From Pseudooceanicola sediminis (lineage in GTDB: Bacteria > Pseudomonadota > Alphaproteobacteria > Rhodobacterales > Rhodobacteraceae): DNA of 64,000 nt. The notes beneath the pieces are model-generated. The model searched no databases and had not been told where the DNA came from. It saw nothing but the letters and a program-made list of their open reading frames with translations. Shown here in pieces: positions 24,755 to 33,606 of this stretch (positions within the stretch are counted from its first letter, which is position 1; each line of letters starts with the position of its first letter). The stretch covers positions 29,158 through 93,157 of the forward strand of contig NZ_QWJJ01000018.1 in the NCBI RefSeq assembly GCF_003575965.1, read 5' to 3'. Made by a program: the position numbers and the translations under genes.

Positions 24755-25426
24755 CTATTGCATGTGTTTCGTCTGGCTTCGGTCCCGATGCTTCAGACCG
24801 GCGGTCAGAATGGCCACGATGTGAACGGCGGCGGCCTCAGGGTCGCTGGAATCGGCGGTGCCCCCGGACAAGCGGGCGATGCGCCCGATATCCATCATGA
24901 CGATCATCATGGCGCCCAGCATCGTCTGGTAGGCCCAGTTCACCTCGGCCTGCGTCCATTCCGGGAAACATTCACCAAGGGCGTCCAGCATCATCTCGGC
25001 CACGGGGTCGAACAGCTCGCGGAAAATGCCGCGCCCCTCGGAGCTCGGGTCGGACAGCTCGCGTGCCAGAATGCGACCGAACGCGCCATCGTCGCTGCCG
25101 TTGCGCAGCCCGAACATCGGCACGATCAGCGCCTTGACCACCAGTTCGACGCGCCTGTCCCAATCGGGTTCGGACCTGGCCAGTTGCAGCCCCACGACGC
25201 GCTGGTCGTAGATCGCGGGCGCGCGTTTTTCGAACACCGCGCGATACAGCCCCTCCTTGGAACCGAAGTGATAGTTGATCAGCGCCACGGGAACCCCCGC
25301 CGCCTCGGCAATCTTGCGGGCGGTCGTCGCCTCATAGCCGTACTGGCCAAACAGCCCGACCGATGAGTCGAGAATCCTGTCCTTGGCGGTGTCGCCTTGC
25401 TTTGGTTGCGTCTTGGGTTGGGCCAC
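24755..25426 (-). CDS. TetR/AcrR-family repressor
   Basis: A 223-residue TetR protein. HTH region (about 15-62): DRILDSSVGLFGQYGYEATT followed by VALINYHFGSKEGLYRAVF. The C-terminal domain is of the CerR/TetR_C type with a long helical core. The start codon is GTG. It is in an operon with the FAH-family gene and divergent from the DctPQM / MBL operon, with a 20-bp palindrome between them. It probably represses both directions. Confidence 0.88.
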   Translation of the reverse strand: MAQPKTQPKQGDTAKDRILDSSVGLFGQYGYEATTARKIAEAAGVPVALINYHFGSKEGLYRAVFEKRAPAIYDQRVVGLQLARSEPDWDRRVELVVKALIVPMFGLRNGSDDGAFGRILARELSDPSSEGRGIFRELFDPVAEMMLDALGECFPEWTQAEVNWAYQTMLGAMMIVMMDIGRIARLSGGTADSSDPEAAAVHIVAILTAGLKHRDRSQTKHMQ

Positions 25427-25466
25427 TGGGTCGTCCTGCGTGTCGGGTTGAACATCATAATAAAAA

Positions 25467-25486
25467 ACTTGAACGCTTGTTCAAGT
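25467..25486. promoter_or_regulatory. TetR operator between divergent operons
   Basis: ACTTGAACGCTTGTTCAAGT is a perfect 20-bp palindrome (arms ACTTGAAC/GTTCAAGT). It sits 40 bp upstream of the tetR start and 56 bp upstream of dctP. Confidence 0.85.
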
Positions 25487-25542
25487 GCTATTATCCAATT
25501 CAGGGGAGCTGCCGGAAATGGCGCCCCGCTAGGGAGGAAATC

Positions 25543-26616
25543 ATGAACAAACTTTTCGCATCCGCAGCGTTTGCGGGCGGCCTGCTTGCGTCTGCGGCAG
25601 GACCCGCCGCGGCGCAGGAAACCATTCCGCTGACCATCGTGTCCGGCCACCCTGAGGTGTTTCTCTGGGTCAAGCACATGCACGAAACCTTCATCCCGGC
25701 GGTCGACGCCGCCCTTGCCGAAACCGGCGAGGTCAAGATCGACTGGACCGAAGCCTACGGCGGCACGCTGGTCCGACTGGGATCCGAGGCCGAAGCCCTC
25801 GAAACCGGGATCGCCGATATCGCAATGGCCTCTGGCGTCTTCGATCCGGCGGGCATGGGCATTCTGAACATCACCTACGCCATGCCCTTCGGTCCGACCG
25901 ACCCCGAAATGGTGACAGGCGCTGTCGAGGACGCGCTCTATTCCGTCGACGGGCTGCTTGATCAGATCACGCAGGAAACCGGCGTGGTCTACATCGGCGG
26001 TGGCGTGGCGATCGACGGCTACAACATCGCGACGAAACGCCCCCTCAACACCCGCGCGGACATGGACGGCATGCGCATCGGCGGGGCCGGCCCGAACCTG
26101 GCCTGGCTCGATTCGACCGGCGCGGTCGGTGTGCAGGGCAGCTACGTTTCGTTCTACAACGATATCTCGACCGGGGTGTACGATGGCAACATCGGCTGGA
26201 TGACGGCCAACGTTCCCGCCCGCCTGTACGAGGTCGCGCCCTACTGGAACCGCATTGATTTCGGCGCGATGTACATCGGCGGTCTGGGAATTGCCGAACG
26301 GGTCTGGGACGGTTTCTCGGACAGCACGCGCGCCGCCTTCCGCGCCGGGGCCGAAGCCTATGCGGCGGCGTTTTTTGAGGAGCAGGCCGCCAAGTACGCC
26401 GCTTCGGAAAAGACCATGCTCGAAAATGGCGGCTCCGAGGTGAAAATGGACCCGGCCGAGCGCGAAGCCTGGATCGCCGAAATGCGCAACCCGATCACCG
26501 CCTGGCGCGACGCCGCGCTGGCGCGGGGCGAACCCGTCGACGCAATGCTGACCGCCTATCGCGACACGCTGGCAGAGGGCGGATTTACCTTCCAGCGCGA
26601 TTACCTGGCCGAATGA
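25543..26616 (+). CDS. TRAP transporter substrate-binding protein (DctP family)
   Basis: A 357-residue periplasmic receptor with a Sec signal peptide ending near AAA-QETIPL. The start is the ATG after GGGAGG; upstream frame extension runs through the tetR operator and is not real. Mature-domain features: IDWTEAYGGTLVRLGSEAEALETGIAD, and DMDGMRIGGAGPNLAW in the place of the conserved arginine strand (R in MRIGG). YVSFYNDISTGVYDGNIGW follows. It feeds the DctQM pair downstream; the substrate is unknown. Confidence 0.92.
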   Translation: MNKLFASAAFAGGLLASAAGPAAAQETIPLTIVSGHPEVFLWVKHMHETFIPAVDAALAETGEVKIDWTEAYGGTLVRLGSEAEALETGIADIAMASGVFDPAGMGILNITYAMPFGPTDPEMVTGAVEDALYSVDGLLDQITQETGVVYIGGGVAIDGYNIATKRPLNTRADMDGMRIGGAGPNLAWLDSTGAVGVQGSYVSFYNDISTGVYDGNIGWMTANVPARLYEVAPYWNRIDFGAMYIGGLGIAERVWDGFSDSTRAAFRAGAEAYAAAFFEEQAAKYAASEKTMLENGGSEVKMDPAEREAWIAEMRNPITAWRDAALARGEPVDAMLTAYRDTLAEGGFTFQRDYLAE

Positions 26617-26623
26617 AATGACC

Positions 26624-26654
26624 TGCCGGGGGGTGGCCCCGCCGCCCCCCGGCA
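26624..26654 (+). terminator. Intercistronic hairpin after dctP (attenuator)
   Basis: A 10-bp stem, TGCCGGGGGG/CCCCCCGGCA, encloses an 11-nt loop between dctP and dctQ. There is no T-run. It occupies the same relative position as the hairpin in the other DctPQM operon. Confidence 0.65.
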
Positions 26655-26673
26655 TCATCATCGGGAGAACCCA

Positions 26674-27210
26674 ATGCCTTCCAGACACCCTGAAAGACAG
26701 CCCCGCCGTCATCCTGCCATCCTCGCGCCCATCGTGATCGGGCTGAATGCCCTCGGGTCGATCTGGATCATCGGGCTGATGCTGCTGATCTGTTCGGACA
26801 TCCTCATGCGTACGCTGTTCAACGCCCCGATTGCGGGCGTGGCCGAGATGGTGGCCTTTTCCATCGTCGGCATCGTCTTTCTGCAACTGGCCCATACCCT
26901 GTCGACCGGCGCGCTGACCCGTTCCGACCTGGTGCTCGACACGCTGGCCCGCCGGACCCCGCGCCTGCGCGGCTACGTCCTGGCAGTCTACAGCCTGACC
27001 GGCGCGGTCCTGCTGGCCATCGCGCTCTGGCGGTTCTTTCCGTCACTGATGCAGGCCTGGGACCGGCCAGAGCGGCACTTCATGGGCAATCCCGGCTTTT
27101 TCCAGATCCCGACCTGGCCACTCTATGCGCTGATGGTCATCGGAATGGCCGCCACCATCGCCCAGTTTGCCGCAGGCGCCCTTGCGGCCCTGACAGGAGA
27201 AGACGGATGA
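26674..27210 (+). CDS. TRAP transporter small permease (DctQ)
   Basis: A 178-residue four-helix membrane protein. CSDILMRTLFNAPIAGVAEMVAF and IVFLQLAHTLSTGALTRSDLV match DctQ. It forms the membrane complex with DctM; the two genes overlap by 4 nt. The N terminus is unusually basic and proline-rich (RHPERQPRRHP), consistent with a cytoplasmic tail. Confidence 0.9.
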   Translation: MPSRHPERQPRRHPAILAPIVIGLNALGSIWIIGLMLLICSDILMRTLFNAPIAGVAEMVAFSIVGIVFLQLAHTLSTGALTRSDLVLDTLARRTPRLRGYVLAVYSLTGAVLLAIALWRFFPSLMQAWDRPERHFMGNPGFFQIPTWPLYALMVIGMAATIAQFAAGALAALTGEDG

Positions 27211-28523
27211 GCGGTGTTGAAATCGCCTTCGGCTCCATCGCCCTGATGCTGGTGCTGATCTATGGCGGGCTGCATGTCGCCATTGCCCTGATCCTGACCA
27301 GCTTTCTGGGCGTCTGGATCCTGCGGGACAACTTTGACCTGGCCGCGAACATGCTGGTGGTGGCGTTCAAGGATTCCATCACCGACCAGCTGTTCGGGGT
27401 GGTGCCGCTGTTCGTGCTGATGGGGCTGGTCGTGTCGATATCGGGGATGGGGCGCGACACCTTCGATGTGGCGCAACAGGCCTTTCGGCGGATCCGCGGC
27501 GGGCTGGGGGTCGCCACGGTGGCCGCAAACGCAGTGTTCGCCGCGATCACCGGCATCTCGATCGCCTCCGCGGCGGTGTTCACCAAGGTCGCCGTGCCGG
27601 AAATGCGGCGGCATGGATACACGCGGCCGTTCTCTGTCGGGGTGGTCGCGGGGTCGTCGGTGCTGGGGATGCTGATCCCGCCCTCGCTGCTGTTCATCCT
27701 GTACGGCATCCTGACCGAACAATCGGTCGGATCGCTGTTCATCGCCGGGGTTCTGCCGGGGCTTCTGCTGGCCGCCACCTATGCCGCCGGCATCATTGCG
27801 ATGGCCTATCTGCTGCCCGGCTTTGTCGGCGGCACGACACGGCACGACGATCCCCCCGCCCCGCGGATGGGCTGGCCCGAGATCGCGGCGAAACTGCTGC
27901 CGATCGCCGCGCTGGTCGCGCTCGTGATGGGCGGCATCTACGGCGGCATATTCACCCCGACCGAGGCCGGCGGCGCCGGGGCCGCAGGTGCCATCGTCGT
28001 CGCCCTGATCAAGCGTCGCCTGGGCTGGCGCGAATTCTGGCAGGTGCTGGTGCAGACCGGGCACACCACGGCATCGATCTGCTTTCTCATCATCGGGGCC
28101 AGCCTCTATTCCCGGATGCTGGCGTTTACCGGAATGCCCGGCTGGCTGGGTCAATCGGTGCTGAATGCCGGGTTCTCGGCGAACGGCGTGGTGATCTCGA
28201 TGATCGTGGTCATGGTCCTGCTGGGCACCATCCTCGACAGCTCGTCCATCCTGCTGCTGGTGCTGCCGATTGCGGTTCCCATCCTGAACGGCCTTGGCGT
28301 CGATCTGATCTGGCTGGGCGTCATCGCCATCCTGTCGGTCGAAATCGGCCTGCTTACACCGCCCTTCGGCATCGCCGTCTACGTCATCAAGGCCACGCTC
28401 GGGCCCGAGGGCGACATAACCCTCGGGCAGATCTTCGCGGGCGCGGCCCCTTTCGCGCTGATGATGCTGCTGGTGCTGGGCCTGGTATTCTTTTTCCCGG
28501 CCATCGCCACGGCGCTACTTTAA
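27207..28523 (+). CDS. TRAP transporter large permease (DctM)
   Basis: A 438-residue translocator with about 12 membrane helices. Motifs: FAAITGISIASAAVFTKVAVPEM, SVLGMLIPPSLLFILYGIL, FTPTEAGGAGAAGA and LDSSSILLLVLPIAVPIL. The pore repeats are intact and the length is normal for the family. It couples sodium entry to uptake. The MBL-fold gene starts 12 nt downstream and is co-transcribed. Confidence 0.93.
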   Translation: MSGVEIAFGSIALMLVLIYGGLHVAIALILTSFLGVWILRDNFDLAANMLVVAFKDSITDQLFGVVPLFVLMGLVVSISGMGRDTFDVAQQAFRRIRGGLGVATVAANAVFAAITGISIASAAVFTKVAVPEMRRHGYTRPFSVGVVAGSSVLGMLIPPSLLFILYGILTEQSVGSLFIAGVLPGLLLAATYAAGIIAMAYLLPGFVGGTTRHDDPPAPRMGWPEIAAKLLPIAALVALVMGGIYGGIFTPTEAGGAGAAGAIVVALIKRRLGWREFWQVLVQTGHTTASICFLIIGASLYSRMLAFTGMPGWLGQSVLNAGFSANGVVISMIVVMVLLGTILDSSSILLLVLPIAVPILNGLGVDLIWLGVIAILSVEIGLLTPPFGIAVYVIKATLGPEGDITLGQIFAGAAPFALMMLLVLGLVFFFPAIATALL

Positions 28524-28535
28524 GGAGGACACCTC

Positions 28536-29534
28536 ATGTCCAGATGGAAATACACCAAGGGCCTGCATGATCTTGGAAACGGGTGCTGGGGCTATCTCGT
28601 CCCCGACGGGTCGTGGGGCTGGTCAAACGCCGGGCTGATTGCCGATGGCGACGCGACGCTGCTGGTCGATACCCTGTTCGACCTGAAATGCACGGGCGAG
28701 ATGCTGAGCGACATGCGCAACGCCGTGCCCGCCTCGGAAAAGATCGGCGTTCTGGTCAATACCCATGCGGATGGCGATCACACCTTCGGGAATCAACTGG
28801 TCAAGGGCGCGCGCATCATCGGCACCGAAGGCACGGTCAGCGACTTTCGCCGTTTCGACCCCGCGCTGCTGCTCGCCGTTCAGCAGGATCCGGCCAAATT
28901 CGGCCGCCCGGGCAAGTTCATTGCCGAATGTTTTCGCCCCTTCGACTTTTCCGGCATCGAACTGACCGAACCGACCGAGACGTTTCGCGACCGCATGACC
29001 CTCAAGGTCGGGGACAAGCGCGTCGAGCTGATCGAGGTCGGCCCGGCGCATTCGCTGGGCGACGCCCTGATCTACGTGCCCGAGGACAAGGTGCTCTATA
29101 CCGGCGACATCCTGTTTTCGGCGGGCACGCCGATTGCCTGGTACGGCCCGATCGCCCGCTGGATCGACGTGTGCAACATGGTGCTGGGCATGGATGTGGA
29201 CATCATCGTTGCCGGGCACGGCCCGATTTCAACCAAGGAAGACGTCCGCAAGATGCGCGATTACCTGCTGGACGTGACGGAAAAGGCCCGCCCCCTGTAC
29301 GAACAGGGCATGGATTTCCTGAATGCCGCCTACAAGATCGACCTCGGCGGCTATCGTGACTGGAACGATGCCGAACGCGTGGTCGTCACGATGCGCACCC
29401 TGTTCGACGATTTCGAGAACGCACCGGAGCGGCCCGTGCATGTGCCGCTGCCGTTCTTCGAGATGATGAAGGACATGCGCGATCACATGGGCAAACCGCC
29501 CGTCCACCACGGCTATTGCGACCACGATCACTAG
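28536..29534 (+). CDS. MBL-fold metallo-hydrolase
   Basis: A 332-residue metallo-beta-lactamase-fold protein. The zinc-binding motif reads NTHADGDHTFGN (HxHxDH variant, here H-A-D-G-D-H). VGPAHSLGDALIYVPEDKVLYTGDILF supplies the downstream His and Asp ligands, and VAGHGPIS the last histidine. The first position of the usual HxHxDH is THAD, so the first ligand pair should be checked. The C-terminal extension is histidine-rich (HHGYCDHDH). Co-transcribed with a DctPQM importer, so it may process the imported compound. Confidence 0.87.
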   Translation: MSRWKYTKGLHDLGNGCWGYLVPDGSWGWSNAGLIADGDATLLVDTLFDLKCTGEMLSDMRNAVPASEKIGVLVNTHADGDHTFGNQLVKGARIIGTEGTVSDFRRFDPALLLAVQQDPAKFGRPGKFIAECFRPFDFSGIELTEPTETFRDRMTLKVGDKRVELIEVGPAHSLGDALIYVPEDKVLYTGDILFSAGTPIAWYGPIARWIDVCNMVLGMDVDIIVAGHGPISTKEDVRKMRDYLLDVTEKARPLYEQGMDFLNAAYKIDLGGYRDWNDAERVVVTMRTLFDDFENAPERPVHVPLPFFEMMKDMRDHMGKPPVHHGYCDHDH

Positions 29535-29635
29535 GGGAGGCGGCGGGTCGGCGGCCACCGGCACGCGGCAATTTGCGCGGGCAGGGTCGCGGCCAGCGGC
29601 CCTTGCCCGGCGCCGCGCGATCTTCGCCGGCGCAC

Positions 29636-29717
29636 CGTTCAGTTACCGCTCGGATACCGTTCAAATACCGACGTGCGAATTCAGGGATATCAGTAACTTA
29701 GCCCGCAGATACCGACA
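29636..29717 (-). repeat. Dispersed 11-bp-phased intergenic repeat, copy C
   Basis: On the minus strand: TGTCGGTATCTGC, then CTGATATC, GAATTCGC, then ACGTCGG and subrepeats CGGTATTTGAA, CGGTATCCGAG, CGGTAACTGAA and CGGTGCG. GTCGG motifs are 44 bp apart, as in copy B. Unlike the other copies it does not touch a stop codon; a terminator separates it from the ABC gene. Confidence 0.9.
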
Positions 29718-29777
29718 TGCCCTGCCCCCAGGCCTTGCACCATGTCCTGCATCTGCGCCCTGCCGATACGTGAAAAC

Positions 29778-29804
29778 ACCCCGCGCCGGGCTGTGGCGCG
29801 GGGT
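29778..29804 (-). terminator. Intrinsic terminator of the ABC / arylsulfotransferase operon
   Basis: Stem ACCCCGCGCC/GGCGCGGGGT with a 7-nt loop, followed on the minus strand by GTTTTC. It lies 31 nt past the binding-protein stop codon. Confidence 0.8.
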
Positions 29805-29834
29805 CTCAGGTTAACCCGGCGGCGGTGGTCCGCG

Positions 29835-30803
29835 TCAGTCGGCCAGCGTCACCGCATCGGGGGCCACGGCTTTCAGCGCCGTCGCATCGACATGTTCCAT
29901 GATGGTTGCCTCGCTCGGTGCATCTGCGTTGACGACGCCCTGCGCGACGATCCACGCCCCCTCGGAGGCCAGCAATGTCACCAGGCCCGGCGACAGCTCA
30001 AGCCCAAGGTCCACGTCCTGCCACATCACCGCCAGAGCCTCGGGGCTCATGGCCCCCTGCATCGAGGCTGAGACCGCGTTCATCGCCGCCTCGGGGGCGG
30101 CATTCACATCGGCATCCGCCTTCGCCAGCGCCCCAAGGAACGCCTTGAGAGTGCTGGATTTTTCGCCCGTCATCTCGGGCGTCGCCGCCAGCACGAAATG
30201 CGGCTGATAGCCGGGCGCGCGCAGTTCGCGATAGTCCGCGCCAAGGGCCGTTTCCGCGGCGGCATAGAATGTCGGAAACGGCACGATGGCATCCACGTCA
30301 CCGCGCGACAGCGCCGACACCAGATCAACGGGCGAGGCATTGACGATCTCGGCTTCGACACCGGCGCTTTTCAGCACTTCGGACAGGAAATAGTTGACGT
30401 TGGTTCCAAGGGTCGTGCCGATCCGCTTGCCCGCAAGGTCGGCGGGGCTGGCGAAATCACCCGCCTTGGCCGAGCCGATGATGCGCGATCCGGTATAGCG
30501 GGCAAGGTCCGCCACGATGGCAAAATCCTGTCCCGTCACCGCGCCGGTGGCCGCCGGAAACTCGGCCATGAAGGCCACGTCGACCTGACCGCCCAGCAGC
30601 GCCTCGAACCCTTCGCGACCCGAGGGAAACGATACCATTTCAACCTCGACCCCGGCCTCCTCGAAATACCCTTTGGCCAGGGCGATATCGACCTGCGGTG
30701 TCTGCGGATTGGGTGTCCAGGCAAAGGTCAACGGCTCTGCCTGCGCCAGAACCGGCAGGGTGACGACCGCGACGGCAGCCGTCAAAGTACGGAAAATATT
30801 CAT
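29835..30803 (-). CDS. ABC transporter substrate-binding protein, NitT/TauT (NMT1-like) family
   Basis: A 322-residue periplasmic receptor with signal peptide (cleavage near AQA-EPLTFAW). TPNPQTPQVDIALAKGYFEEAGVEVEMV is the classic start of sulfonate/nitrate/thiamine-precursor receptors (SsuA/TauA type). LAGKRIGTTLGTNVNYFLSEVL follows. Last gene of a minus-strand operon: arylsulfotransferase-like enzyme, permease, ATPase, receptor. The sulfonate/sulfate-ester-type transporter fits the neighbouring sulfotransferase (inference). Confidence 0.9.
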   Translation of the reverse strand: MNIFRTLTAAVAVVTLPVLAQAEPLTFAWTPNPQTPQVDIALAKGYFEEAGVEVEMVSFPSGREGFEALLGGQVDVAFMAEFPAATGAVTGQDFAIVADLARYTGSRIIGSAKAGDFASPADLAGKRIGTTLGTNVNYFLSEVLKSAGVEAEIVNASPVDLVSALSRGDVDAIVPFPTFYAAAETALGADYRELRAPGYQPHFVLAATPEMTGEKSSTLKAFLGALAKADADVNAAPEAAMNAVSASMQGAMSPEALAVMWQDVDLGLELSPGLVTLLASEGAWIVAQGVVNADAPSEATIMEHVDATALKAVAPDAVTLAD

Positions 30804-30827
30804 GTTATTCTCTCCTGTTGGTGGTTT

Positions 30828-31607
30828 TTATAGGGCCGTGGCATCTGCTGGGCGCAGCAGGCCAAGGATGTCTTCGCGAATATCGAGCAGGTCCGAACCC
30901 GCTCGGTTCAGGGCGCGGGGTCGGGGTTGGGCCAACGCGTAATGCCGGATCAGCCGGCCGGGGGCCGATGACATGACATGCACGTCGTCGGCCAGCAGCA
31001 GCGCCTCGTCGACGTCATGGGTGACGAACAGAACCGTGGCCTTGTGCTTTTGCCAGACCCGCATCAGCAGGTCGTGCATCACCAGCCGCGTCTGCGCATC
31101 CAGCGCCCCGAAGGGTTCGTCCATCAGCAGGACCTTGGGACCGAAGGCGAACGTACGGGCAATCGCCACACGCTGTTTCATGCCCCCCGACAGCGCCTGC
31201 GGAAACTTGTCTGCATGGGCGCTCAGGCCAACCTCGTCCAGCGCGGCGCGGGCGCGATCCACCTCCTCCCGCTTGCTCAGCCCGAACCGTTTCAACCCGA
31301 AGCGCACGTTGTCCAGCGCGCTGAACCAGGGAAACAGGGCGTATTGCTGAAAGATCACCCCGACCTGTTCGGAGGGCTTGTCGATGACGGCGCCGTCCAG
31401 CGTGATCCGCCCCGAACTTGGCGTGACAAACCCGCCGATGGCATTCATCAGGGTCGACTTACCACAGCCCGAGGGCCCGATCAGCGCGGTAAAGGTCTGC
31501 GGCGCCAGCTCCAGTGTCGTGGGGGCCAGTGCCGTGACCGGCCCGTCGCGCCCCTGGAAACGGATTTCGACGTTATCGACGTGGACATGTCCTTGTTTCG
31601 TCTCCAT
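30828..31607 (-). CDS. ABC transporter ATPase, SsuB/TauB type
   Basis: A 259-residue nucleotide-binding subunit. Walker A GPSGCGKST (44-52), Q-loop region VIFQQYALFPW (84-94), signature LSGGMKQRVAIAR (139-151), Walker B VLLMDEPFGALD (159-170) and switch histidine in FVTHDVDEAL (194-203). All catalytic parts are intact. Start chosen as METKQG, since the longer frame to 32459 crosses the permease. It powers the importer with the permease encoded just upstream (5-nt gap). Confidence 0.93.
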   Translation of the reverse strand: METKQGHVHVDNVEIRFQGRDGPVTALAPTTLELAPQTFTALIGPSGCGKSTLMNAIGGFVTPSSGRITLDGAVIDKPSEQVGVIFQQYALFPWFSALDNVRFGLKRFGLSKREEVDRARAALDEVGLSAHADKFPQALSGGMKQRVAIARTFAFGPKVLLMDEPFGALDAQTRLVMHDLLMRVWQKHKATVLFVTHDVDEALLLADDVHVMSSAPGRLIRHYALAQPRPRALNRAGSDLLDIREDILGLLRPADATAL

Positions 31608-31612
31608 TTTTC

Positions 31613-32428
31613 CTACCCCTGTTGCCAATGAACCAGCTTTTGGCCAATGCGATGAACGATCAGATCGACCCCCGCCCCCAGCAGCCCGAGGATGATCAAA
31701 AGCGCGAACATGCGGTCGGTTCGGATGTACTGGCGCGCCTCCTGCAGGCGATACCCGATGCCCGAGGACGCGCCCGAAAGCTCGGCCGCCACCAGGCTGA
31801 GGAAGGCCAGCGCGACGCCCAGACGCAGCCCGGCAAAGATGTAGGGCGCGGCGGCCGGCACGATGACCGACATGAATTCGCGCAGGCGTGACACGCCGAG
31901 AGAGCGGGCGGCGCGCAGGTATATGTCGGGCACATATTCCATGCCCGCATGGGTGTTGAACCAGACGGCAAGGAAGACGGTGTAGGAGATCACGAAGTAC
32001 TTCGACCCCTCGCCGATCCCGAACCAGACGATGGCCACGGGCACCAGCGCGATCGCCGGGATCGGGCGCAGCAGGTTCAGAAAGGGCCCGATCAACATGC
32101 GTACGACCGCAATCCGCCCCGTCAGCAACCCGACGACGATGCCCAGGCTGGCGCCGATGGCAAACCCGATCGCCGCCCTGCTGAGCGAGACCGACAGGTC
32201 CTTGGCCAGGGTGCCGTTCTGCGCCAGCTCGATCCCAGCGGACAGGACGGACCAGGGGGCGGGAAAGATCGCCTCCGGGACCATCTGCGCGGCGCCGACG
32301 CCCGCCCATAATGCCAGTATGAAGGCGAACGAAAGCAGCGACCTGGCCGCGCTTCCCCCCGCGTTCAACCCGGCCTGAAACGACCTGGCGACGACCGAAC
32401 GCTGGGTCGAGGGTTCGGTCACAGCCAT
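31613..32428 (-). CDS. ABC transporter permease, SsuC/TauC type
   Basis: A 271-residue membrane subunit with six predicted helices and the cytoplasmic EAA-like loop ARSLGVSRLREFMSVIVPAAAPYI. The start ATG at 32428 follows GGGGGAGG at 7 nt; the longer frame to 32467 is not needed. It overlaps the 3' end of the arylsulfotransferase-like gene by 10 nt, showing co-translation. Confidence 0.92.
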   Translation of the reverse strand: MAVTEPSTQRSVVARSFQAGLNAGGSAARSLLSFAFILALWAGVGAAQMVPEAIFPAPWSVLSAGIELAQNGTLAKDLSVSLSRAAIGFAIGASLGIVVGLLTGRIAVVRMLIGPFLNLLRPIPAIALVPVAIVWFGIGEGSKYFVISYTVFLAVWFNTHAGMEYVPDIYLRAARSLGVSRLREFMSVIVPAAAPYIFAGLRLGVALAFLSLVAAELSGASSGIGYRLQEARQYIRTDRMFALLIILGLLGAGVDLIVHRIGQKLVHWQQG

Positions 32429-33552
32429 GCGATAGCCTCCCCCCGATAGCGATGTGCACGAAAGCAACTGTTATGACTGCCGCCGATAAACGTGTTCAGG
32501 GGGGCCGGGTAGGCCGCGAAATCCGGGATCACGTATTCCCAGACGACGGCGCCGTCCGGCGTCACCTCGAACAGCCTGCCAAAGGCGCTTTCGCAGATGA
32601 AGGTATTTCCGTTCCACAACCGCTGACAGCTGCCCATGTAGGGCGAGAAGAACGCCATCGGCAACGAGGTATCCTGATAGGCCCAGACGGTTTCGCCGGT
32701 CTTGGGATCGAACTCCAGCGCGCGCGAAAACGGCGAGGTCGAGCCATCGCGCAGATTGCCGTTGTCGAACACCAGGATGGCGCCGCTCTCCATTTCCACC
32801 GGGGTATGCTGCTGCGCCACCGCGTCCGCACCGACATGCCAGACCACCTTGCCGGTGGTGCGATCCACCGCGATGACGCCCGAGGTCGTGCGCAGGCTCA
32901 TCAGGATCAGCCCGTCGCGGGTTTCGGCCAGGCCGTTGATCATCGGCCAGTGCCGACGGTCGAAAATCGTGTGAATGGGAAAATCGGCGGGATCGAGGTG
33001 ATCCCAGATGCGCCACTCCCACACGGTTTCGCCCTTGCGGTTCACCTCGCGCACGATGTCGGACTGGATCACGCCATCCGCACCATCCTTGCGAGGGTCA
33101 CCGCCACAGACGCGCGCCGCCTTGTCCGCCGGCAGAGGGGCGGCGACGGTATAGAGCAGGTTGCCGCTGGCCAGCCATTGCGCGTCATGGTGGTGAAAGA
33201 TGTCCTCGTGACGCCAGACGATGTCGCCCTGCGGCGTCGCCTCGTAGAAATCGCCGCCATGCCACAGATCCCAGGCGGGATAGAGCGCGGCAGAGGTCGC
33301 ATGGCTGCCGTTATACCCAAGGTTGCCATTCGGCAGGATCACCGCGTCGCGCCCCGCCCGTACCGGCATTTGCCAGCGATGCGCAGTCTTGCCGTCGCAG
33401 TCGATCAGGTCGACCCGGCCCTCTGCCGTCTGACCTGCAAACAAGGTATAGCCACCGGCGCTGCGAAGCGGATCATGCGCCGTGACACCGGTGCCGCGCC
33501 TGCGCAGGGTAACCTGGTCGGGGGTGGTCGGGATGCGTTGATTGGTTGTCAT
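32419..33552 (-). CDS. Aryl-sulfate sulfotransferase (ASST)-family protein, no signal peptide
   Basis: A 377-residue beta-propeller protein of the arylsulfotransferase family. In studied periplasmic members (Escherichia coli CFT073 AssT) sulfate moves from a phenolic sulfate to another phenol via a sulfated histidine. Typical blades are seen: HRWQMPVRAGRDAVILPNGN, FHHHDAQWLASGNLLY, INGLAETRDGLILMSLR, GVIAVDRTTGKVVWHVG and QQHTPVEMESGAILVFDNGN. No signal peptide is visible, so it should be cytoplasmic, unlike the studied enzymes. It is first in an operon with a sulfonate/ester-type ABC importer. Which histidine is catalytic is not clear from sequence alone. Confidence 0.82.
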   Translation of the reverse strand: MTTNQRIPTTPDQVTLRRRGTGVTAHDPLRSAGGYTLFAGQTAEGRVDLIDCDGKTAHRWQMPVRAGRDAVILPNGNLGYNGSHATSAALYPAWDLWHGGDFYEATPQGDIVWRHEDIFHHHDAQWLASGNLLYTVAAPLPADKAARVCGGDPRKDGADGVIQSDIVREVNRKGETVWEWRIWDHLDPADFPIHTIFDRRHWPMINGLAETRDGLILMSLRTTSGVIAVDRTTGKVVWHVGADAVAQQHTPVEMESGAILVFDNGNLRDGSTSPFSRALEFDPKTGETVWAYQDTSLPMAFFSPYMGSCQRLWNGNTFICESAFGRLFEVTPDGAVVWEYVIPDFAAYPAPLNTFIGGSHNSCFRAHRYRGEAIAWL

Positions 33553-33565
33553 GCTGTCACTCGCT

Positions 33566-33581
33566 ATTAAATCGATTTAAT
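33566..33581. promoter_or_regulatory. LacI-type operator 1 (ABC / sulfotransferase promoter)
   Basis: ATTAAATCGATTTAAT is a perfect 16-bp palindrome with the central CG typical of LacI-family sites, 14 bp upstream of the sulfotransferase-like start codon. Confidence 0.88.
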
Positions 33582-33606
33582 GGAGTGATACGCTTGCTCC
33601 GCTGCC

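Larger units (their letters stand above)
29535..29834. other. Convergent intergenic region with repeat copy C and a terminator
   Basis: There is no gene between the MBL-fold gene and the ABC binding-protein gene. Nearly all recognisable structure is repeat copy C (29636-29717) and the terminator at 29778-29804. Confidence 0.7.
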
